Assembly: GCA_012274445.1 (NCBI GenBank)
Contig: JAAROD010000069.1
Coordinates: 992,001 to 1,056,000, forward strand
Length of the DNA: 64,000 nucleotides
Direction of reading: 5' to 3'
Origin: Sclerotiophoma versabilis
Taxonomy: Eukaryota; Ascomycota; Dothideomycetes; Pleosporales; Didymellaceae
Position 1 is the first letter of the stretch. Every line of letters starts with the position of its first letter. Below the pieces are notes generated by a model, which did not search any database, was not told the origin of the DNA, and was given only the letters and a program-made list of their open reading frames with translations. The position numbers and the translations under genes were made by a program. Of the stretch, positions 20,721 through 31,830 are shown piece after piece.

Positions 20721-22564
20721 TGTGGGTGGACGTGGACTGCAGCCTGTTCTAAGGCGTGGAGTGTACACGAATTGAAAACCCTGACAGAGGTTGTTGGCTT
20801 TGGGGGAAAGAGTGAATACCAGTACCTACTGTTGCGACCTTGTGAGAAAACACTGCCTTCGTAATTGAAAGTGGGGTTGTTGAGCTTTGCGTTTCGTGGT
20901 ATTCCCGGGAACATGACTGTTTTCGAGAAACCCAGTGCACATTGTGGCACAGAACCTGCACTGCGCAACAACAAAAAGGGCGCTGCATACTCTAACAAAC
21001 TCTTAGTCAGAGTGACTGTACATGGAGATCTGTTCAGAAGAGGGGTTTCCATTTTGTTTTTTCTCCGGAACATTATGCTTCCTCCTTACGCCCTTTTATA
21101 AGGAAGCCAGAAGGGCGGCACGACCAGCACGCACGGGTAAGTGCACAAGGTAATTCGGAAGACGTTCAGATCTAGTATGATGCCATCGTACTGCACCTGA
21201 CATCTTAATATCCTCGTAAGCATGCCTTAAGACGAACGTAGCTCTAGCCAACCAGATCTGGGTGTGCGACTACGGCTCAGTAAGCCGCTGTTGTACGGAC
21301 ATGCTCTCAAATGCACGTGTCTCTCAAGCAGGATTGGCTCGCTGGTATGCACCTGCTTGTTCAGACCTGTTGTTACGTACATACTTCCAAGGCTCGATGC
21401 CGCTAATGGAGACAAGCTTTAATGCTTAGCTGATCTTAGTCGTGAAACGGCCTGTGTGGAGGGTCGCTGCACAGGGGGTACCGAACGACTCTACCAGCGG
21501 CCATCCCTCCCGCGCAATGAAGTTGGCAAGCAGAGACGACAAAATAGGGCAATAGCAAACTCCTAAGGCTGGTTATTGGCTCAAGGCACTTCAAAGATAC
21601 TCTGCGCTGGTTTCCTCCTATTTCCAAGGGTAAAAAAAATTATCCCGGGGCATCGAAGAAGCGCTACGCCACCTGACAAGGCATGCTGCAGATGGAGTGT
21701 TTCAGCAGCTGCGACGGTCTCCTACCCTGAGCAGATTGTTAGCGTTACTTTCTGTGACATGGCCAAGATCAGGTATATCAGCCAACCAATGTTTTTGTAT
21801 TTGTTGATAACTCCAGTCTTTCCCTTGTCACCGAACAGCAGCATAAAGATCCGCTCAGAAGGAGACTGTATGGTCACACTGTCAGCATGAGATTGAAGCA
21901 TAACCACGGGTGCGTATCGCAACTGACAGGAAAATGTGCTTTTGAACATCCAGGGGTGCCGATGAAGAGCATAAGCGGATCTCAAAGCATGCACATGGCT
22001 CCTTTCTCGTGGCGCGTGGTTCGTCCCGACAAGCACGGGGTCATTGTCGCCACATGCATACACGGGCATTATTCTCTAATGAAGAGCTACAGAAGTGGAG
22101 TGACCTGTACAAGACAATTTGGTTCCGGATTGCCCCTACGATTGTCAGCTTGGTCACAGAAGGTAGTGCAGAACCTGCGCCGCACCATGATCGAGCTCTC
22201 TTCGTAATATTTGGCGCCCGTTCGAAGAAATTCCAGACATGCATCTCGCATATGGCCTATACGATACGCAATAGAAGCCAGTCATCCATGCGTGAGCAGA
22301 CCTAACACGAGATGCCAGTGAAAGTCCCGCTCGGTAGTCTGCTGCAGAAAAATGCCAGCTTTCCGAGGCGGTCAAGGCGTTTGGAAAGAACCTCTTCAAT
22401 CCGAAGAAGCATGAGATTTTCCCTTTCCCTGAGCTTGGTTGAGGAAGCCTGGAAGAAGATGGACGAGCGCCGTCTCAACTTCAAGGTGGCTGTGATATTT
22501 TCGCGGTTACACTATGGTAAGGGGTAACCTTTTGGTTTCGTCGACCCCCCCCCCCCCCCCGAGC
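20721..22564. other. Gene-free stretch between the DHA2 gene and the NRPS-PKS relic
   Basis: About 1.8 kb without a supportable gene. A TATAAA-like site on the minus strand near 21100 could serve the DHA2 gene through a long leader. Sixteen C residues run at 22545-22560, directly before the relic adenylation domain. The rest shows only short frames with no recognisable protein. Confidence 0.4.
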
Positions 22565-24003
22565 TACTCGTGGGTGATTATCTCGCCCCTGTCATTGACA
22601 AGAACAAAATCAACTCCGTCCAAACCACACCCTCGGTAATTGCCTCAATTCCTGTGGAAAGGAATCTGACTTCACTGAGGTTGATATCCGTTGGAGGAGA
22701 GCCGTCCTCTGCCGGGCTGCTCGATCGGTGGGGGCAGGTTCAGCTCCTACACAATTATGGCCCAACGGAAACATTGTATGCTGTCCGTTTTTCCTACTAC
22801 ATGGACATATAGACTAACAACCATAGTGTTATCGTGACGGTGGAAGTCATTGAGGAAGTTCAGCATAGCCAAAAATCGCTGCCTTCGCCACTCACGATTG
22901 GAATGCCGTTCCTCAATTCTACGATCTTGTTCTGTTCCGAAGATAACAACGAGGTGCTTTCAATTGGCGGAAAGCGGGGAATCTGTACCGTCGGGCCTTA
23001 GGTTTCCCGCGACTACATAGGGCAGCCCTTGCTTACTCAAAGCCATTTGCACATCACCCAGCAAGATGGCCCCGACGTTCGCCTATATCGGACTGGTGAC
23101 TGTGTATTATTGATCGCATGAAGAACCGTAAGATCAAATCACGAGGCTACCGTATAGGTATGTACGAGATTAAAAAGAGTGTTCTGGATTACAGTCCCGA
23201 GGTGCAAGTTGCGTCCGTCCAAGTACGACGGGATCCGCTGGTAACCTTTATTGTACCAGACACGGTGCTATACGATTTTATCCGTCCCAGGCTAGTTCTT
23301 GAATCACCACTTCACTCTATTCTCGCTCGGTTTGCTGCAATCCGGGCGCTGCCCCTGAATGCAATCGGCAAAGTCGATCATGTACAGGTTGCTGAGCAAA
23401 TGCAGAGTCGACTCGCGCACCCCCTCAAGACAGAGCAACGACATAAAAGGTTCCCCAGCACACATTATGGGGCGGAAGAGCCAAAGGAGTAATTGCACCA
23501 TGAGCAAAGTGTACACCGCGTGCTCGAGCACGTTAGTCGCACTGCAACATGCGCTTTCCGCCATCGTCGCCAAGACAGTAAGTGTGGCACGTCGCAACAA
23601 CGACGCCGTGAATGCGGTGATCGAGGGCTGCGTAACAGGGTCTGACGGCGCTGTTGACAAGGTCGCCTTCAAGGTGCCTTCAAGCGCGGGCCGGGCGCAG
23701 ACTGTGGCAGCGGCTGTCAGAGACGCACGCGCATCACCACGGTTAGTTAGATACGTCGAATTGCATGGCAGTTGGATGAGTATGGGGAATACTCTGGAAC
23801 TGAGTGGATTAGAACGTGGACTTGAGAAGGTGAAACAGCCTAGCGCTGGAGCTGAGAGCATCGTTCATGTAGGCAGTGATAAGGGTACTTTCGAGAATAC
23901 AGAGGCGGCGAGCGGTATGCTGATCCTGATCAAGATCGTTCTGGCTGTTCCGAGAGGCTCCTTGCCAGCAGTGGGAGTGTTGGGATTGTCGAATCGAATG
24001 TGA
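22565..24003 (+). pseudogene. Relic of a hybrid NRPS-PKS (adenylation half joined to ketosynthase half)
   Basis: Fragments in shifting frames match two different megasynthase domains. Positions 22570-22800 read as the middle of an NRPS adenylation domain (SLRLISVGGEPSSAGLLDRW, then LLHNYGPTETLYAV). After internal stops, 23075-23390 gives the end of that domain: YRTGD, a deletion, KSRGYRIGMYEIKKSVLDYS and LPLNAIGKVD. From about 23510 to 24003 the frame reads as the second half of a ketosynthase: YTACSSTLVALQHA around the active-site Cys, DKVAFKVPSSAGRAQTVAA, YVELHGSWMSMGN where HGTGTxxGD is expected, and VGSDKGTFENTEAASGMLIL where GSVKxNxGHxEAA is expected. The carrier domain and the first half of the ketosynthase are gone. 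The A-T-KS order recalls SwnK- or Tas1-type hybrids. It is clearly dead. Confidence 0.7.
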
Positions 24004-24435
24004 AATTTTGAGGGGAGGTTGCGCCCGCATCACGCTATAGGCGTTACATCCTTGGGATGCGGAGGGACGAACGCACATATAATACTTTGCACTGAAGAGG
24101 CACACGGCGCTCAGAAACGTTCTAGGGCCGTGTGAGCTTGCAGTGTCTGATTATGAATTCAGTGGCTGTTGGAGCTTCTAAAACACACGTTACATTCGCT
24201 TTACTTACAACCGACCTTTAACAGTACTCCGTTTTGTCTAGTGTATAAGTCGTATTTTTGAATCTACATTGATAGCATGTACATGTGAGTCAATAGTAGA
24301 AACATGAAGAATTTGCTCTCAGGTTACCAAACAGGCCCTCTATTATCAATTATAAACTATCTTACAAGACCACCACTTCTCCATATCTAGTCGTGTATGT
24401 TGAACCGTGAAACAGAACTACCTCGATTCCATTGC
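24004..24435. other. Gene-free flank
   Basis: AT-rich 432 bp between the NRPS-PKS relic and the small secreted protein gene; nothing recognised. Confidence 0.4.
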
Positions 24436-24717
24436 TTAGCACTGGTGACGGCGAGAAGCCCGGATGATATCGATGCAAGCAGCACCAGTGTAGGGGTTAC
24501 CGGGCTCACCGTCAGGGCAGGAGCAGGCATCGTCGGTAGGGAAGTTAGGGGGGGGTAGGCCGGCGTCGGTGATGCCGGTGCAGATGTTGGCGCAACGGCC
24601 TACCTGGTACTGGCAAGAGATCGCACCGCCAATGCAGAAGCGTTGACCATTAGGACCAGAAATGGCGGTAGCGCCAAGGGCGAGAAGCGCGACAGAGAAG
24701 AGGGTAGTGAACTGCAT
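24436..24717 (-). CDS. Small cysteine-rich secreted protein (candidate effector)
   Basis: Single exon, 93 aa on the minus strand. Residues 1-18 (MQFTTLFSVALLALGATA) form a clear signal peptide, cut near ATA|IS. The mature part of about 75 residues holds eight Cys (FC, SC, RC, IC, ACSC, AC and the final C), probably four disulphides, and a Pro-rich middle (GLPPPNFPTDDACSCPDGEP). No known family is recognised. Size, even Cys count and a site among transposons and a relic cluster are typical of candidate effectors of plant-associated Pleosporales, but the same features occur in antimicrobial and other apoplastic proteins. A TATAAA-like site lies about 210 bp upstream on the minus strand. No function is claimed. 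Confidence 0.65.
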   Translation of the reverse strand: MQFTTLFSVALLALGATAISGPNGQRFCIGGAISCQYQVGRCANICTGITDAGLPPPNFPTDDACSCPDGEPGNPYTGAACIDIIRASRRHQC

Positions 24718-25527
24718 GATGGCGTTGACTGAAAGTTCAAATTTGATAGTAGAAATTAGAGCTGCTGTAGATAATGATTAGTGTTAGGCCCTATTTCTCT
24801 CCAGGTGGCATGTACATACTGGTCTGATATTGAAGCAAGTGAATTAGAACCCGAGTAGGTAACTTGATGAATGAGTGACTGAGTGGGATGGAGCATAGAG
24901 TAGGCCGCAGAACTTGAATGGATTTATATGTTTCTGTTTGGCCCAAGTGTCCTTTCTACACAGACCTCTCAATGCCAGAATCAGGACTATATTCTAAAGG
25001 GCCGGATGTTCGTATAAGCCATTCAAAGACTTTGGATAGTTGCCTGGAAGGGCAGCATCTCGGTACAACAAACAATATAGCCTCTGAGTGATTTCGCTGC
25101 TATTTATTACGCATTAGAACCATGTGTTGCAGATCAAGTTGAGGCTGAGCGGCGTTGTAATAGGCCTGTGCTTTCGGCACTTCGACAGTTGTCGCAAAGC
25201 TGTAGCGGCGGTGAACCGATATCCGCCCTCGGTCATACCTGTGGCTTCATTTCACTGCTTTCTTCACTCTGGCAGTCATGCTGATTCAGACCCTGGCCCA
25301 ATATGGTTGCCAAGAGAACCACATGTAAGACCTAGGTGCTAAGGTAGTAGCTGTAATTAGACAAATAATGGACGCAGGACCGAGGGACTCGAAGCTGAAC
25401 AGGGGTTTAACAGTGACTTTTCCAAGAGCATACATAGTAAAGGGGTTGTGAGCCGAGCGCGCGTGTACTAAAGAATGTTCCGGAGTGCAGGTACCATGTC
25501 AAAAGTTCCCCACATTGAAGTCAACTA

Positions 25528-25745
25528 GTGTAGGTAGCGCTTTGGAGCAGGGATGTTCGGCTGTATTTTTCAGGCAGGTAGAACTTAGCTTTACATTATT
25601 TCACCTATTGGATTCATGATAAAGAAACATAATGACAGGTGAACATTGTATTATCTACTTAGTCAGGTGGCTGAAACCGGTGTTAGGCAATAGGGTCATT
25701 TCACGTCATCCGAAGAGTAACCGTTTATGACTTCTCCACCTACAC
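25528..25745. mobile_element. 218-bp MITE with TA target duplication
   Basis: The left end GTGTAGGTAG and right end CTCCACCTACAC are inverted copies (one mismatch over about 11 bp), flanked by TA at 25526-25527 and 25746-25747. It has no coding capacity. Size, ends and TA duplication suggest a non-autonomous mariner/pogo-type element. A partial relative lies at 1838. Confidence 0.55.
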
Positions 25746-28217
25746 TACGTATGCCGGGTACCACAATACGTAGACTTTGCAAAGCCTTAGCAAATTAACT
25801 CAAGGGGTTTAGTCGAAGCTGCAACGAACGAACCTTACGGATCCATTGATCTTGCTTGACGACTGGTATGGCTGCATTATACGGCAGGGCTAATGATTGC
25901 CGGAATCTTTACGTCCGGTACCAAATCATGCACAACCAGGTATGAGGTTGAGAACATGTTGTGCAAAAACTGCTTTCTGAGACTAGGGGCTCAAGGCATA
26001 CATTTTAGTTTGGGCCTCATTATCGGTTCCTGCTATCAGAGCATGCGGCTTATACATAGATCTATTGTTCTACACAGTACTCTCAGGGAGATGGAATATC
26101 TGGTATGTACTTTGGCTCCTCTTAGGAGTATGCATGTTGTGAAGTGCTGCTGAAGAAGCGGAGGGTGGATATGATGCTATTGTTGTGGCCGAGTCTCGTT
26201 ACGCTCAAGGGCTCGGCTGTAGCGGCATGCGACTAGATAAGTGAAGACGATCCAACATCAACGCAAGAGTAGTCCTTGCTCCAGAAACCGGGGTTGAGAT
26301 CTCATCGGAGCTGAGCGACGTTATTGGCGATGGGTAAACGCGTATGCGTACCTTCAACGATTCGTACCTTAAGTTGATGATTTTATTCTCGCCTTAAATG
26401 TTGACCACGGCTTAGCTGGAGACGCTAGTGCTGGACATGTGCAAAATTCATGATCAGAACGGTACGCCATTAGCTGTGCAATAGTTCTTTCTCTGCTGTG
26501 ATCGAAACTTACTCAGGATCCTGCAACGGTGCTGGCGTGTTGTCGTAGTCGTCGCCTGCTATCGACGTACTGCGCTGTTTTACTCTACAGGGGAACCCCC
26601 ATTTCCATCCTTTCGGAGCCGTGTGTAGATCGGGTCATTATGATGGAATATTTGCTACTATCTCGACCAGCAAGATGTAACCAACAACGTAAACAGGTTG
26701 GTGCCGGCAACAGTGAACGCACCCCGTAGCGCATCTTCTGGTCGAACAAGTGTGTTGCTTAACTGGCAAGATTTAGCTTCGGTGTCTCTAGCCAGGAGAC
26801 GTGCGCCAACTAAGAATTCGTAGCTAGTCTCACTCCTAACGTCGTCGTACCGATGATGTCCGCCCGCAAACAACAACCAACATCGCTTACCAATACAAAT
26901 CGTTATTCTCCAGCCCTGCAGCTTATAGCACTCAGTCCAGCAGCGCATAACCATTGCAGCCTCGTCGATCTTATACATTTATTGTAATGAAGACTAGTTG
27001 TGCACGAGATGCGCGGTAGAATTGTGGTAAAGTGTTTCCAACGTACATCGCGGTTGCCGACAGCCGACTTTCCGAGCGATTTTCTCAACTTCGGGCACTT
27101 CGGGCCATCCCAATTGGTAACGTCTGAGCCTGATGCACATCACTTCTACAAATGAGTAGCTGTAATGCTCAAATAGGTGCGCATGGTACAGGGAAGCTCG
27201 TGTTCATCGATATAAGGCTTAAGGCCACGTACTAGGTGATCAATTCGCCTGCGGCTTTGTGTACCAACCACAGGCAAATTACCGCGATGACTTGTTAGTT
27301 CAGCCGAACACTGCCCTGTCTGTGCGGTCATTTACGCCGATGCTGGGAGCCTGCGTCGTTCAATAGTTTAGTAAGACACAACATTTTGCTTTTGAAGCCA
27401 TATTCATACCATCTCGCACGCATCACAACGAGTTGCAAAACTCCTGCCTTACTAGTGGTATAGGCAACTTGCAGCCTTGCGTAATCACGTGCAGTACCAA
27501 TTCACTATATCAGAGAATGCAATCAAATCTTCAGAGACTGTGAATACATGATGAGACGTTTAGTTCTGTCAAAGTTAGATATTGCTGCTTTCATGGTTTT
27601 GCTTCTGTTCGCTTTTTTCAAAATATGAGGGATGGAAACCTTGCACTGTTCTCTACTCACTCTCTATTCACTTTCACTGTTTAGCTCAATTGGAACAGTC
27701 ATCTTAGGCTGCTTATTTCCTGCCGATGTCTCCTTCAATGTTCAGCGTTGTAAGTATGCATACCAGATATTCTTCCCTTTAGCTTTTGCACGGCATCCAC
27801 CTGTGAATGGCGCGTGCACAGAGCTCCTCGCTGCCCGATTGCTGGACGCCGTAGATATTGAGGGTAACCGTTGGATCATTACTCAAAGAAGGGTGTCAAG
27901 TCCCAGAAAGTGTATTTGCTCAAGTCTCCTGGAGAAAAGAACGTAAAAATGCATTCGGAGTGAAAAGGCGCAAGCCACAGCAGCGTCAGCCAAGCACCAA
28001 GCTTTGCTAGGTCAACCGGCAACAATTGATGTGAGTACTAACAGCCTACCAGCTTCGTGCTTTCTAGACTAGTAATAATGCCTGAGCTGTTTCTTCCCGT
28101 TTTCTTCGGTTAAGAAGACTTCCAAGCTATGGTGCCACATCCTGTTCTGGTATAGTTGGTCCTACCTATTACTATCTGTACTTTTTTACCAGTGTATACA
28201 TAGGAGGTGACCCCATC

Positions 28218-28256
28218 GTTCTTGAAACAGGCTCTTGAAACAGGTTCTTGAAACAG
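28218..28256. repeat. Three tandem copies of a 13-bp unit
   Basis: GTTCTTGAAACAG, GCTCTTGAAACAG and GTTCTTGAAACAG stand in direct succession. The function is unknown; probably a minisatellite. Confidence 0.6.
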
Positions 28257-28579
28257 GGCAATTCCGTGTGGCTATAACTTCACATACCGTGGACTTGATA
28301 GGAGACGAACGTGCATTGAGCAGCAGCGCGCATTAAATGCACGCATACGATGACTGAAGCTAACGAGGGTCCGTAAATAAACAGACTTTAAGAAGGGGTT
28401 GCGCGTCAAGCTCATGGTCACAGTGAACACGTTCATTCAGAGGTTGGAAATACGCAGACCTGCACAAATTAATCCTATTTATACATTGAAGAACCAAGCT
28501 GTGCCTATACAATTGGCTGCAGCCGCTTTTAACGCTGTTACATACACTTGATCGCCTTGTCTCGCAAACACAAGCTAAT

Positions 28580-29443
28580 CTAGCACTTGAAAACATCCGG
28601 TCCAGGGATTGGGTACGCTCCGTTAGGATACGGCTTACCATTGCCTGCAGACCAAACGTTGAATAGGATACCCTTATCGTCAGCCTTATAAGCACCAGGG
28701 AAAGACACTGTAGACGGTGTCTTAGCGCCTGAGCCACCAGAAACCTTAACTGAAACGCATTCCATGTAGAACTGGGCTCCACCACTGATTGCAAAAGTCA
28801 GTAAAGCACGTATTCAACAAAGGTATAGATGGAGTACGCACCGGTTGGATGCAGAATGCAGAGCGAGCAGCTCAAAACGGATCAGGTATTCACCGTTGGC
28901 GATGCACTTAGGGATAGTGGCTTTCTGGATTCCACCTGCTGAGATAAGATCATCAACTGCCCAGCGGCCGTTCTGGTACCCAGCATGAGCAATCTTAAAC
29001 CATCCCTTGCCAGGCCCAGCGCTAGGGTTCTTTAAGGCGCTGTCAACCTTCTTCATGTACACCATGACTGGTCCTTTGTGGCTAGAGTCAATGACCTTGT
29101 TATCTGCTGATGCATCAGGTCCAGTGCTGGTCAATGTGTGAAGCCATGCGCCGGTGACTTCATCTCCAGCCTTGACGTTAACCACCATGTTTGGGGTCTG
29201 ATAAGGGTCAGCTTCTTGAGTCGTTATGAAAAGTAACAATGCATCGGTCTAACGAACCCTGAAGCCAGAATTGGGCGCGCCGTTGCAGGCTATAGACTGA
29301 GAGGTAACATCTTCGATAGGACCATCGTAGCTGGGCATATAGATCCCTTTACCCTGGCCAATACCGTTGAAGTTCTGCATAATGGTGTGCCCAGAAACGA
29401 TGGTTGCCACAGAGGCAAAGGAGAGAGCGGAAGTGAGCTTCAT
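28580..29443 (-). CDS. AA9 lytic polysaccharide monooxygenase
   Basis: Three exons on the minus strand: 29443-29254, 29214-28842 and 28784-28580, giving about 255 aa. The first intron is very short; its acceptor may instead be at 29212, removing one residue. Signal peptide MKLTSALSFASVATIVSG is followed directly by the N-terminal His of the copper brace (HTIMQNFNGIG). The second copper His is in GAWLHTLTSTG. SSHKGPVMVYMKKV supplies the usual third His, and QFYMECVSVKV gives the axial Tyr and a conserved Cys. These are the marks of AA9 (formerly GH61) enzymes, which cut cellulose or hemicellulose oxidatively outside the cell. No cellulose-binding module is present. It stands alone beside transposons, and its reading frame looks intact. 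Confidence 0.88.
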
Positions 29444-30103
29444 ATTGAAGAGATTTGGGTTTGTGGCGAAAGGATTTGCTGGAGTGTGAAGCTGCAGTGT
29501 CAGGCTGAAATTGTATCATATGCTCCTTTCGCGTGTACTTATGTTCTTTGTTGCAGCGCTTCGGAAATCACGGATGTTCTTTTCATCTGGAAAGAAGTTG
29601 CTCATTTCGTTTGAACTCAGAGAGTATAGTATTAAGACTTTGCCAAGCATAACAGTGGTAAGTGAACGAAAAAGCGTGTTTGAGAAACACAGGTGTGATT
29701 TGTCGTATGTTTCTTATTCTGTTTCATAAGGAGAGAAAATATATTGCGGGGTGAACTGGGCCGTAGCCTCCGTTTTAAATGCAGTAAGCGAAGTTCTAGG
29801 TTCTAATTTTCCTTTTGTCTCCACAGCAGGTTGTCAATCTATTGAAATGAAGAGAAACAAACGTAACAGTATCTGCGCGTGATCGGGGGATTGAACTGAG
29901 AAAAAGTTAAGTGTGGTCGATGAAGCGGGCACAAGAAAGGCCCTCTAAAAGTAGAATGTCAAGAAAAGGAGGAACCAAGATCCGCTTCTGGTGTTGTCAC
30001 ACAAGATCAGGAATAGTTTCTGATCTGACACCACTAGGGCCCGTTCAACTATGCGAAAAGCGGAAACTAAGTGGGGGAACGATCGAACAGAATGCAGCTC
30101 ATA
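29444..30103. other. LPMO promoter region
   Basis: About 660 bp from the LPMO start to the left end of the transposon. No gene seen. Confidence 0.4.
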
Positions 30104-30120
30104 ACGTGATTTACGATTAG

Positions 30121-30216
30121 CCGACGCACACCATTAGCCGACGCACACCATTAGCCGACGCACACCATTAGCCGACGCACACCATTAGCCGACGCACACC
30201 ATTAGCCGACGCACCA
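30121..30216. repeat. Tandem array of a 17-bp subterminal unit
   Basis: Five full copies of CCGACGCACACCATTAG and a sixth partial copy start at 30121, 30138, 30155, 30172, 30189 and 30206. The unit is part of the element's inverted end, so it may be a multiplied transposase-binding site. Confidence 0.9.
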
Positions 30217-31830
30217 GATGCAGCCACCTACCTTATAAACCCAAAATCTCCACACCACAACCAGCTATTGCAATAAAAAGTAGATGAAAGTAATCGCCTG
30301 ATGTAGCTGCATCTTTTGAGCAGGTGCGCCTATTATGTCCTGGCTCTCCACATCCTTTGCAGCGTTGAATCCACGACCTGGTTGCACCTGCTTCCTGCCT
30401 CTCCTTCCGCCTCTCCTCCTCCACCTGCTCCACCATCTCCCTCTAGACAATTGAATCCTCTGCCTCTACCTGTGATAGGGTCCCCCCCTCTGAATCCACT
30501 TCTTTTTGCGTCCTTTACGTGCAGAAGCTGCGTTATTAGCTGCCTCAAGCTCAGTAACCCTAGCAGCTAAAAGAGTGTAAGAATGCACTATTATTTCAGC
30601 CCCTTTTTTAAACTGCTCCACCATCTGAATAATTAAAGCTGGAGATAAGCTACTGTGCATTCAAATCCAGCTTAAGATAGAAGCTAATTAAGCCTCTATT
30701 TCCACTACTGTGCTTGGTGTTTTTGGTTGCCATAACGTGGTAGTTAGCAAAGGTAATAGAGTGCGAAGCTTCACTTCAAGCTTTGAAAGCACTGCCTCTA
30801 GGTTATCTGGAATTAAGCCACTTGCTCTAAAGCCTGATCTGATATTATCAGACAAGAAGACACGCTCGTGCACACTGCTGTAGGTGTCTAGAAATGCTTT
30901 CTTGTTAATATAGTTAATGTAGCTGTTTGCTGAGACCCTGATTTTGTTCTTGTACGCACGCTTTAACGCGGCAAAACAACCCACGTCAAGTGGTTGAAGC
31001 AGGTGTAAAGCATGAGCAGGCATACAGAGAGTGATGATCTTGCTTTGCTTACAAAGGTCTTGAAATTTAAGTAATTGGTGGCTCTCATGGCCATCAAGGA
31101 TAAGCAGCCGGTAACCACCCACCATACGCGCTGTGGTATGCTGAATAAAGTAATTCAACCAGTCAAGACCAATCTCGTTAGTAGTCCAACCATTATCAAC
31201 AACAGCAATCCTCTACTCCTTGTTGCTTTGGTGATACCAGGCTTGGTTGTGGTGCTTTGCTTTCATGATAAAGAAAGGTGGAATAGACCACCCCATGGCG
31301 TTGATACCAGCAGTCAACGTTACCTACTTACGATCGCCAGGTTAGACTCTAAGTGGCTTGATGCGCCTCTCTGACGCAGTGACAACCTTAACAGACCCCT
31401 CAACACCTATTGAAAGCCAGTCTTATCAAAGTTGTAGGTATCTTTGTCTAGGATACTATACTTAGCTTTAGTGTTGCGTACAAGGTTGAACCAGGGACTA
31501 ATAATTGCTGGATTGCTGCACAAGACCCTCTGGTGATCTTGAGGTCTGGTTACCTGAGATTTAATCTCAGGTCTTCGCTGGATAAGTCGTGATACCCAGT
31601 GGACACCAACCTCACCTCCACCACAAGCTCTAAGCAGTTGATTAGCCATGTAGCGTACGTAAGCAAAGGCAGGGGCAAATCCACATTTATCAAGCTTCCT
31701 TATACACTAAACAATCACCTCCTCTCCATGCTTAGTTATTCTTAATCAGCCAGAGTAGAGATCGCGTTATAAGGTTCGACCGGCGCGTCAGTAGCAGAGG
31801 GTGCTTTCAGGACCGTCGTACGTTGCAGCG

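Larger units (their letters stand above)
24718..28579. other. Gene-poor repeat-rich stretch
   Basis: Nearly 4 kb with only short, low-quality reading frames. It contains the 218-bp MITE at 25528-25745 and three 13-bp direct repeats at 28218-28256. I recognise no host protein on either strand. Confidence 0.4.

Noticed and set aside
22009..22305. 98-residue frame upstream of the NRPS-PKS relic
   Set aside because: Does not match adenylation or condensation-domain motifs, so I did not extend the relic to it.
25124..26153. Short frames of 72 and 86 residues around the MITE
   Set aside because: No motif, and part overlaps repeat sequence.
27632..27946. 104-residue plus-strand reading frame with a hydrophobic start
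   Set aside because: No recognisable family, no conserved motif, and it lies in decayed repeat-rich DNA; the hydrophobic stretch is likely chance.
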